The position numbers and the translations under genes are program-made. Below, in pieces: positions 1 through 4,944 of a stretch of DNA of 6,373 nucleotides. The stretch covers positions 1-6,373 of the forward strand of contig JAUICT010000135.1 of NCBI GenBank assembly GCA_030429325.1. The letters are read 5' to 3'. Below the pieces are notes generated by a model. The model ran no database searches, had not been told where the DNA came from, and saw only the letters and a list, made by a program, of their open reading frames with translations. The DNA comes from Bacteroidia bacterium. Its GTDB lineage: Bacteria > Bacteroidota > Bacteroidia > Flavobacteriales > Flavobacteriaceae. Position 1 is the stretch's first letter, and each line of letters starts with the position of its first letter.

Positions 1-693
1 ATTCAAAATCTTTCGTAGTCCTTTCTCTGTAGGGTCTTCCAAGACCACTTCATTTTTAAGCTCTATAGAGCGTTGTATACACGAAGCATCGGTGAAATTT
101 CCGTTTGTTTTCAAGTTCTGCCAATATTCGGCATCCATGATCAATCCATGCTTCAACATTTCTGCATAACCACTGGTCACCTGTCGTGGATCCAACGTTT
201 TTAAAAACTCAGGAAACACCAATACCATCTGTGGTTGATTGATAACCCCGATTTGATTTTTCAATGCTCCGAGATCTACCCCAGTTTTTCCACCAATGGA
301 AGCATCTACCATGGAAAGCAGGGTAGTAGGAATATTTATAAAATCAATTCCCCTTTTAAAGGTTGAGGCAACAAAACCGCCCATGTCCGTAATCACACCC
401 CCGCCCAAGTTAATAAGCAAACTTTTACGGTCACCATCGAAATTTGACAATTGCTTCCACAAATCCAAACACGTGTAGATATGCTTGTGTTCTTCTCCCG
501 ATTTGATCTCAAAAATGTGATCAATGGGGTGGTTCAACATTTCCTTAAAGGAAGGCAAACAATGTTCTTTGGTGTTTTCATCTACCAAAACGAACACTTT
601 GGAATAGTTGATTTTTGCAATATGCTGTTTTAGAGCGGCTTCTGCAAGCTGGCCCAAATGCACTTCGTATGATTGTGATTTAATGGATTCCAT
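1..693 (-). CDS. aroB: 3-dehydroquinate synthase AroB, 3' end cut by the window edge
   Basis: AroB is the NAD- and divalent-metal-dependent cytoplasmic enzyme that cyclises DAHP to 3-dehydroquinate, the second step of the shikimate pathway to aromatic amino acids. The 231 visible residues begin with ATG (MESIKSQSYEV). They carry the family signatures: SGEEHK near 65-70, the NAD-binding glycine loop GGGVITDMGGF (97-107), PTTLLSMVDASIGGKTGVD (122-140), K145/N146, and SGYAEMLKHG (174-183), whose Glu178 is the first metal ligand. The frame runs open off the left edge after ...EKGLRKILN, immediately before the expected FGHT motif with a metal-binding histidine. About 120-130 of the usual roughly 350 residues are therefore missing. 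No Shine-Dalgarno precedes the start, as is usual in this phylum. It is divergent from proline dehydrogenase. The glycine loop plus GGKTGVD argues against the related 2-deoxy-scyllo-inosose synthases, but they share the fold. Confidence 0.96.
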   Translation of the reverse strand, partial: MESIKSQSYEVHLGQLAEAALKQHIAKINYSKVFVLVDENTKEHCLPSFKEMLNHPIDHIFEIKSGEEHKHIYTCLDLWKQLSNFDGDRKSLLINLGGGVITDMGGFVASTFKRGIDFINIPTTLLSMVDASIGGKTGVDLGALKNQIGVINQPQMVLVFPEFLKTLDPRQVTSGYAEMLKHGLIMDAEYWQNLKTNGNFTDASCIQRSIELKNEVVLEDPTEKGLRKILN

Positions 694-784
694 ATTTCAA
701 TTTACACCACTAAATAAAGATTATTTTTATTGATAATCTTCTTGAAAGGCGACTTATATTTGGATCTTTAAAAGATTGCCAAAA
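694..784. promoter_or_regulatory. Divergent intergenic region between aroB and proline dehydrogenase
   Basis: This 91-bp, very AT-rich gap must hold the start signals for both divergent genes. The plus-strand promoter is listed separately. For aroB I see no TAnnTTTG match on the minus strand, so its promoter is unassigned. A short AT-only inverted repeat (AATAAA at 713-718, TTTATT at 726-731) lies in the middle, but such a match is expected by chance in this composition. Confidence 0.5.
730..762 (+). promoter_or_regulatory. Bacteroidota-type promoter for proline dehydrogenase
   Basis: TATATTTG at 755-762 matches the Bacteroidota -7 consensus TAnnTTTG exactly. A TTG at 730-732 lies 22 nt upstream, close to the 19-21 nt spacing usual for the -33 TTTG box. 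Transcription would start near 768-770, leaving a leader of only about 16 nt before ATG 785. The element match is directly visible; promoter activity is inferred. The motif also occurs inside genes, so the match alone is not proof. Confidence 0.55.
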
Positions 785-1957
785 ATGCGACCAAATTTTG
801 AGAATACCGCAATAGCTTTTGAGCTAAAATCGGACTCCCAACTAGAAAGGGCCTACTTTTTATTCAAAATGATTGCCAATGAACCCTTGGTGAGGATTGG
901 GGCCGCTGTGACCAATTTTGCCATAAAGGCGCACTTGCCCGTGGAAGGCCTCATCCGGGCCACGGTGTTCGATCATTTTTGTGGTGGAGTCAGTGAAAAA
1001 GACTGTCTTCGGGTAATAGATAGAATGTATGGCAATGGTGTTTGCTCCATTTTGGACTATTCCGCAGAGGGAAAGGAAGTGGACAATCAATTTGATTTTG
1101 CCCTGGAAAAGACTTTGGAGATTCTCTCATTTGTAAAGGAGAAGGATGCCATTCCATTTGCCGTATTCAAGCCAACTGGTTTTGGTCGATTTAAACTCTA
1201 TGAAAAGGTAAGTGCCGGGGAAAAATTAACGGAAAAGGAAACTGCGGAATGGGGTAGGATCATTGATCGATTTGAAAAAGTCTGTAAAAAAGCACACGAA
1301 CTGGAAGTGGGTCTTTTAATTGATGCTGAGGAAAGCTGGATGCAAGACGCTGCGGATGATTTGGTATTGCAAATGATGCGCAAATACAACAAAGAGAAGA
1401 CCATTGTTTACAACACTTTCCAAATGTACCGGTGGGATCGAATGGATTATCTAAAGCAATTATATGGTCTGGCGGCAAAGGAAGGTTTTACGATTGGGGC
1501 AAAAGTGGTTCGCGGGGCCTATATGGAAAAAGAAAATGAGCGAGCACAGGAAAAGGGATATGAGAGTCCAATTTGCAAGTCCAAACAGGAAACGGACAAT
1601 AATTTTAATGATGGGATTGCCTATTGCATGCAGCACTTGGACCGCATCACCATATTCGCTGGAACCCATAACGAGGCTAGTTGCCATAAGCTAATCGACT
1701 TGATGGAAGAGAAAAACCTTGATTCTTCCGATCAGAGTATTTGGTTTGGGCAGCTTTTTGGGATGAGCGATCATATTACATACAATTTGGCCAAGGAAGG
1801 GTACAATGCTGTAAAATATGTGCCTTATGGGCCCGTAAAGGATGTAATGCCCTACCTTATCCGAAGAGCTGAGGAGAACACATCCGTGGCTGGCCAGACT
1901 TCAAGGGAGCTGGCACTTATCCAAAAAGAGCGAAAACGCAGGAAGTTGGATGTTTAA
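785..1957 (+). CDS. Proline dehydrogenase (monofunctional, FAD-dependent)
   Basis: This enzyme oxidises L-proline to 1-pyrroline-5-carboxylate with FAD and passes electrons to the respiratory quinone pool; it is usually membrane-associated. The 390-residue product is a single ProDH barrel domain without the P5C dehydrogenase half of PutA, so a separate P5C dehydrogenase is expected elsewhere. Signatures in ATG numbering are YNTFQMYRWDRMDYL, IGAKVVRGAYMEKE (Lys240, Arg243), FAGTHNEAS, the substrate-loop YVPYGP (Tyr345/Tyr348) and PYLIRRAEEN. The Arg360/Arg361 pair of the last motif matches the proline-carboxylate-binding arginines of PutA. The C-terminus is strongly basic (QKERKRRK). I chose ATG 785 over an in-frame TTG at 776 because ATG is preferred and the TTG adds only MPK. 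Its stop overlaps the stop of the convergent gene. The gene is often named putA or prodH; I leave the symbol open. Confidence 0.95.
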   Translation: MRPNFENTAIAFELKSDSQLERAYFLFKMIANEPLVRIGAAVTNFAIKAHLPVEGLIRATVFDHFCGGVSEKDCLRVIDRMYGNGVCSILDYSAEGKEVDNQFDFALEKTLEILSFVKEKDAIPFAVFKPTGFGRFKLYEKVSAGEKLTEKETAEWGRIIDRFEKVCKKAHELEVGLLIDAEESWMQDAADDLVLQMMRKYNKEKTIVYNTFQMYRWDRMDYLKQLYGLAAKEGFTIGAKVVRGAYMEKENERAQEKGYESPICKSKQETDNNFNDGIAYCMQHLDRITIFAGTHNEASCHKLIDLMEEKNLDSSDQSIWFGQLFGMSDHITYNLAKEGYNAVKYVPYGPVKDVMPYLIRRAEENTSVAGQTSRELALIQKERKRRKLDV

Positions 1958-2328
1958 GGGTTTTTCTCCAAGGATTCAACTACGGCTTCGTTAGGGCAAT
2001 TTTTTACGGTAAGAGTAAACTCGGCACCATCAATCGAACTACCAATCACATAAGTTTTACAAGGCTCAGATTTGGTGTCGCTGTTGCCAAAATCTATATC
2101 GCCATCCGTTAAAAAAGCCTTTACAAGTAACGTGTCCTTATATTGTTCGGGCAGGTTGTCATCAAAAATGAGGGTCTTGGACCGCATGTCCTTCAATACC
2201 CTGCAATTGGGGAAGTAACAAAATTCTATTCCCTCTTCACCCGATTTTTTCTTCAGAAAAAAAACCAAAAACACAATCCCAATGGACAGTCCTACCAAGT
2301 ACCATCCCAAACGCCGTAAAAAAGCCAT
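1954..2328 (-). CDS. Small membrane-anchored four-cysteine protein, DUF4258-like
   Basis: This 124-residue protein has one hydrophobic segment at about residues 8-25, flanked by RR (5-6) and KKK (26-28), so the charge rule does not settle its topology. A polar domain of about 95 residues follows. That domain has four cysteines (37, 42, 90, 111) and the motifs CYFPNCRVLKDMRSK, DGDIDFG (75-81) and SDTK (83-86). From memory it resembles flavobacterial proteins annotated DUF4258 that are encoded beside alanine dehydrogenase; the name is tentative and the function unknown. ATG 2328 lies 5 nt after the alanine dehydrogenase stop, so the two are almost certainly one operon, with no terminator between them. 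A role linked to that enzyme is only inference from position. The stop codon overlaps the convergent proline dehydrogenase stop. Confidence 0.8.
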   Translation of the reverse strand: MAFLRRLGWYLVGLSIGIVFLVFFLKKKSGEEGIEFCYFPNCRVLKDMRSKTLIFDDNLPEQYKDTLLVKAFLTDGDIDFGNSDTKSEPCKTYVIGSSIDGAEFTLTVKNCPNEAVVESLEKNP

Positions 2329-2333
2329 CCGTC

Positions 2334-3533
2334 TTAGAAAATCAGAAAATTAATATCACTATAGTTTAGGCCAAACCAATCCCCAACAGATTTATTGGTC
2401 AAGATGCCGTGGTACATGTAAAGCCCGTTTCGCAATCCCTTATCAAAATGCAAGGAATGTTCCAACCCACCGTCTTCGCCAATTTTCAACAAATACGGTG
2501 TAAATATATTACTTATGGAAATGGAAGAGGTTCGCGGATAACGAGAAGGTATATTGGGCACACCGTAATGGATCACCCCAAATTTTTCAATCGTGGGTTT
2601 ATTATGTGTTGTTACCTCAGAAGTCTCAAAACAACCGCCCATATCAATACTCACATCTATGACCACGGCGCCTTTTTTCATGTTTTCCACCATGGAACTG
2701 GACACCACAACCGGGGAGCGATTTTTGCCACGGGTAGCCCCAATGGCCACATCGCAACGCTTTAATGCCTTAATAAGGTTTTTTGGTTGAATGGTAGAAG
2801 TATATACGGTTCTATTAAGGTTGGTTTGAAGCTTTCGCAGCTTGGTAATCGAATTATCGAATACCTTAATATTGGCACCCAACCCCAAGGCAGACCTAGC
2901 GGCAAACTCCCCAACCGTACCGGCACCTATAATAACCACTTCAACAGGAGGGACCCCACTGATGTTGCCCAGCATAAGCCCATTTCCTTTGTTGGTGGTT
3001 GCCATGAGCTCCGATGCAATTAAAATGGAAGAAATCCCTGCTATCTCGCTTAATGAGCGTACCGCAGGATAATTTCCATCCTCGTCTCTTATATATTCGA
3101 AGGCAATGGCGGTAAGTCTTTTCTTGGCCATGGCCTCAAAATACTCTTTTCGCTGTGTCTTTATCTGCAAAGCAGAAATTACAATGGTCTGAGGGTTCAG
3201 AAAATCAATTTCAGAAAGTGAAGGAGGCTCTACCTTAAGAATAATGGGGCAAGAGAACACTTTTTTGGTATCTCGGGTAATTTCCGCACCGGCATTGGTA
3301 TAATCTATATCCAAAAAGTTGGCGCCATTTCCCGCACCGGACTCTATTAAGACCCTATGCCCGTTTGCAACAAGCGCATTTACTGCATCAGGGGTGAGGC
3401 AAACCCGTTTTTCTTGATATTGGTTTTCCTTTGGGATGCCAATATACAGTTCGCCCTTCTGTTTAAGAACCTCCAGAGTTTCTTCCTGGGGCAGTAATTG
3501 TTGTTTGCTAAAAGGGGACGATGGTTGGTTCAT
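2334..3533 (-). CDS. ald: Alanine dehydrogenase (Bacteroidota-type AlaDH/PNT family)
   Basis: Family members deaminate L-alanine to pyruvate and ammonia with NAD, or run in reverse; they are cytosolic and usually hexameric. The product has 399 residues, against about 370 for classical Ald, the difference being an N-terminal extension of roughly 28. Domain 1 begins at LYIGIPKENQYQEKRVCLTP (29-48). Arg43 and Lys100 (ILKVEPP) align with substrate-binding Arg15 and Lys75 of the Mycobacterium tuberculosis enzyme. The Rossmann domain has VVIIGAGTVGEFAAR (199-213) and Asp226 at the end of the second strand, which fits NAD preference. VIDVSIDMGGCFE contains Asp297, equivalent to catalytic Asp270. The expected catalytic His96 position reads Gln123 (SALQIKTQ). 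This looks typical of the Bacteroidota branch, so the substrate is less certain than the family. It is followed 5 nt later by the DUF4258-like gene. Confidence 0.88.
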   Translation of the reverse strand: MNQPSSPFSKQQLLPQEETLEVLKQKGELYIGIPKENQYQEKRVCLTPDAVNALVANGHRVLIESGAGNGANFLDIDYTNAGAEITRDTKKVFSCPIILKVEPPSLSEIDFLNPQTIVISALQIKTQRKEYFEAMAKKRLTAIAFEYIRDEDGNYPAVRSLSEIAGISSILIASELMATTNKGNGLMLGNISGVPPVEVVIIGAGTVGEFAARSALGLGANIKVFDNSITKLRKLQTNLNRTVYTSTIQPKNLIKALKRCDVAIGATRGKNRSPVVVSSSMVENMKKGAVVIDVSIDMGGCFETSEVTTHNKPTIEKFGVIHYGVPNIPSRYPRTSSISISNIFTPYLLKIGEDGGLEHSLHFDKGLRNGLYMYHGILTNKSVGDWFGLNYSDINFLIF

Positions 3534-3554
3534 AGAAAGTAAATCTGAGTATCA

Positions 3555-3564
3555 TGCCGTGGCA
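3555..3564. promoter_or_regulatory. Palindrome TGCCGTGGCA in the ald leader
   Basis: This perfect 10-bp dyad (TGCC, GT, GGCA) lies in the 42-bp gap upstream of ald. It sits at the transcription start that the TAAATTTG element just upstream would predict. That position would suit a repressor site, but the dyad is short and could be chance. Confidence 0.25.
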
Positions 3565-3570
3565 ATCAAA

Positions 3571-3578
3571 CAAATTTA
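3571..3578 (-). promoter_or_regulatory. Candidate -7 element TAAATTTG for the ald operon
   Basis: On the minus strand the sequence reads TAAATTTG, an exact TAnnTTTG match. Its first three bases are the stop codon of the upstream membrane-protein gene. It would start transcription about 32 nt before the ald ATG. I see no TTTG-like -33 box at the expected distance, so it may be weak or coincidental, and ald may also be read through from upstream. Confidence 0.35.
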
Positions 3579-4118
3579 CATTTTTTTTGAAAGGGTCTTC
3601 TGGCGTTGTTCCAGTTTCTCTCTTTCTTTTCGCAGCTCTTCCTTTTCCTTCAAAACTTGTAGTTCGGCATCCATGGCATCCAAATCAATACCGTGAACGT
3701 GTTTATCCACCAACTTGACCCTGATAAAATATACAATGGGTGTCACGACCATGGTAACGGCCACTACGTACATGACCTCATTCTCATCCACAATATTGGA
3801 ATCGAAAGTAAGTACGGCAAACAGCTGAAAGCTGTACATGGAGATTGGAATCAGAATGGCATAGTACCACCAATTTTTGCACGTTACGAACCATACTACC
3901 AAGAGTAATAATGGAACAATTTTGTTGAAATAATAATAAAAGGCTTCCCCAACATCATCAAATCCATTGGTGCCAAACTCGATGCCCAAAACAGACCATG
4001 TTTCAGCACCTTCCGGCATGTATTTGTACCAGTAGAACAAGATGGGGGTTACTGCGATCAGAAAAGCAAAAGCGCCTTCCATGATCAGTTTCTTACGGAT
4101 ACTTTTTTTGTCACTCAT
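3576..4118 (-). CDS. Uncharacterised four-helix membrane protein with C-terminal coiled coil
   Basis: I do not recognise a named family. The 180-residue product has a basic N-terminus (MSDKKSIRKK) and four likely membrane helices at about 13-31, 65-80, 83-104 and 115-133. A hydrophilic, highly charged tail (146-178) follows with heptad-like spacing (LQVLKEKEELRKEREKLEQRQ), predicted to form a coiled coil. Four helices with a basic N-terminus place both ends in the cytoplasm. The first loop, about residues 33-64, is therefore outside and contains several aromatics and acidic residues. There is no signal peptidase site and no obvious catalytic motif. It lies between the peptide-gene terminator (ending about 35 nt upstream) and ald (42 nt downstream). 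Its own promoter is not evident. The start is ATG 4118; an overlapping out-of-frame ATG lies 7 nt upstream. Confidence 0.82.
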   Translation of the reverse strand: MSDKKSIRKKLIMEGAFAFLIAVTPILFYWYKYMPEGAETWSVLGIEFGTNGFDDVGEAFYYYFNKIVPLLLLVVWFVTCKNWWYYAILIPISMYSFQLFAVLTFDSNIVDENEVMYVVAVTMVVTPIVYFIRVKLVDKHVHGIDLDAMDAELQVLKEKEELRKEREKLEQRQKTLSKKM

Positions 4119-4153
4119 TACTCATGATAACATAAAAAAGCTGATTTTATTGC

Positions 4154-4188
4154 AAAAAAAATGGCCCTACCGTAAAATAGGACCATTT
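4154..4188 (-). terminator. Intrinsic terminator after the 43-aa peptide gene
   Basis: Read on the minus strand, an 11-bp stem (arms at 4178-4188 and 4159-4169, one G-U pair, all others Watson-Crick) closes an 8-nt loop. It runs straight into eight consecutive U, three of them in the stem. It lies 27 nt beyond the peptide gene stop at 4215, in the right orientation, and has no U-tract for the opposite strand. This is a textbook rho-independent terminator. It should end transcription of the peptide gene and of any readthrough from porX-tsaE. Confidence 0.85.
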
Positions 4189-4214
4189 GTACTTAAGTTA
4201 AGATCGGAAAAAAA

Positions 4215-4346
4215 TTACAGCTTTCTAATCTTGGACTTCTCGATACTAGTGGTTTGACTTTTGTCCAAATCAACTGTAGCTACTGCAACAGTCATAGCTA
4301 AAAAGGCAACACCTAGTAATCCAAAAAAAACTTTTTTAGTGTTCAT
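4215..4346 (-). CDS. Small 43-residue peptide with N-terminal hydrophobic segment, unknown function
   Basis: ATG 4346 opens a 43-codon frame ending in TAA. The product starts MNTKKVFFGLLGVAFLAMT. Two lysines are followed by a hydrophobic stretch of about 20 residues (6-25), then a short polar tail (VDLDKSQTTSIEKSKIRKL) with alternating acidic and basic residues. It resembles either a single-pass membrane peptide or a Sec-exported peptide; an A-V-A-T region near 22-25 could be a weak signal peptidase site. I cannot name a family. Support for a real gene comes from three things: an exact -7 promoter element 43 nt upstream, a well-formed terminator 27 nt downstream, and no other gene in the space. 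It is too short for coding statistics to help. Confidence 0.65.
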   Translation of the reverse strand: MNTKKVFFGLLGVAFLAMTVAVATVDLDKSQTTSIEKSKIRKL

Positions 4347-4388
4347 CGTAAAAGAGTTTTTGGTTAATAAATGAATTCATCTACAAAA

Positions 4389-4396
4389 CAAATGTA
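4389..4396 (-). promoter_or_regulatory. Candidate -7 element TACATTTG for the peptide gene
   Basis: The minus strand reads TACATTTG, an exact TAnnTTTG match, giving a predicted leader of about 36 nt. No good TTTG box lies 19-21 nt upstream. The element overlaps the left arm of the dyad at 4390-4424, so a protein binding that dyad would occlude the promoter. Confidence 0.45.
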
Positions 4397-4424
4397 GGAA
4401 AATATTTCAACTTTACCTACACTT
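4390..4424. repeat. Inverted repeat across the peptide-gene promoter region
   Basis: AAATGTAGG (4390-4398) and CCTACACTT (4416-4424) are inverted copies matching at 8 of 9 positions, separated by 17 bp. The arm centres are 26 bp apart. With the predicted transcription start near 4382, the dyad covers the -33 to -7 region. It is therefore more likely a DNA operator than an RNA hairpin for that transcript. It could form a hairpin in a longer transcript from tsaE. Function is inferred. Confidence 0.4.
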
Positions 4425-4480
4425 CATCGATAAAAGTGGCATTTTAACGTAAAAAAAATACACTTTAACGATTCATCGAT
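4420..4480. repeat. Cluster of short direct and inverted repeats in the tsaE-peptide gap
   Basis: TTCATCGAT occurs twice (4423-4431 and 4472-4480) and TTTAACG twice (4443-4449 and 4464-4470, 21 bp apart). AAAGTG (4433-4438) can pair with CACTTT (4461-4466), and its AAGTG can alternatively pair with CACTT (4420-4424). The two pairings are mutually exclusive. Together with the dyad to the left this makes most of the 175-bp gap structured. No gene is seen in it. Regulatory function is inference. Confidence 0.35.
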
Positions 4481-4508
4481 GTTTTGATAAATGTATTGGT
4501 TGAAGATA

Positions 4509-4523
4509 AACGGATTGTCCGTT
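4509..4523 (-). terminator. Weak hairpin overlapping the tsaE stop codon
   Basis: AACGGA and TCCGTT form a 6-bp stem with a 3-nt loop, and the stem overlaps the tsaE TAA. On the minus strand it is followed by UUUAUCUUC, a poor U-tract. It may terminate porX-tsaE transcription partially, or be incidental. Confidence 0.3.
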
Positions 4524-4938
4524 AACAAACATTTAACTCGATTGAACGTGTATTTTCATCGACAAAATGCAGGAAAATAGGTACAGCATCTTCCGGTAGG
4601 AGGGATGAAATTTTTTCTGGCCATTCCATGAAAAGCCAGGCAGAAGAACTTAGGTAGTCTTCCAGTCCCATATCCAAAGCTTCGGACTCATCATTTAATC
4701 GATAAAAATCAAAATGATAGGCCAAAAGTTTTCCATGGACGTCACTATACTCGTTTACAAGACCAAAAGTAGGACTGCTGCCAGCATCTTTGGCGCCTAA
4801 TTCTTTCAACAAGGTCTTGATCAAGGTGGTTTTGCCAGCTCCCATTTGTCCGTAAAAACACAGCGTCTTGTTGGGAACGGCCTTAATGAGCTGTTGTGCC
4901 ACCTTTTGGATCTCTGATAATTGGAAGGTAATTTTCAA
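4522..4938 (-). CDS. tsaE: tRNA t6A threonylcarbamoyladenosine biosynthesis ATPase TsaE
   Basis: TsaE is the P-loop ATPase that works with TsaD and TsaB to transfer threonylcarbamoyl to A37 of ANN-decoding tRNAs in the cytoplasm; it is usually essential. The 138-residue product has the normal length. It carries a Walker A motif GQMGAGKTTL (30-39), the family SSPTFGLVNEY block (54-64), HFDFYRL (75-81) and MEWPEK (104-109). The start must be TTG 4938. The codons between it and the porX stop are ACT and GAA, and the next internal Met is at position 32, inside Walker A. The gene begins 6 nt after porX, in the same frame, so expression is expected to be coupled to porX. No Shine-Dalgarno is seen beyond a weak GGAAG about 15 nt upstream. 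Confidence 0.95.
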   Translation of the reverse strand: MKITFQLSEIQKVAQQLIKAVPNKTLCFYGQMGAGKTTLIKTLLKELGAKDAGSSPTFGLVNEYSDVHGKLLAYHFDFYRLNDESEALDMGLEDYLSSSAWLFMEWPEKISSLLPEDAVPIFLHFVDENTRSIELNVC

Positions 4939-4944
4939 TTCAGT

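Noticed and set aside
296..633. Two 60-codon plus-strand frames in the first 700 bases
   Set aside because: They are antisense to aroB, which runs open through this region with all family motifs.
776..784. TTG at 776 as the proline dehydrogenase start
   Set aside because: It would add only three residues, and an ATG follows in frame at 785. It would also leave an even shorter leader after the predicted promoter.
2409..2765. 118-codon plus-strand open frame opposite ald, and similar antisense frames elsewhere
   Set aside because: It lies wholly inside a well-supported gene on the other strand, and its translation is low-complexity (His/Gly/Thr-rich) without recognisable motifs. The same applies to short frames opposite proline dehydrogenase and the membrane-protein gene.
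2334..3533. ald as the alpha subunit of NAD(P) transhydrogenase
   Set aside because: The length, the DVSIDMGGCFE motif and the C-terminal region fit alanine dehydrogenase. There are no C-terminal membrane helices and no pntB gene follows.
4133..4161. Poly-A and poly-U runs as slippage or phase-variation tracts
   Set aside because: The longest run (4154-4161) is the U-tract of an intrinsic terminator and is outside any coding frame.
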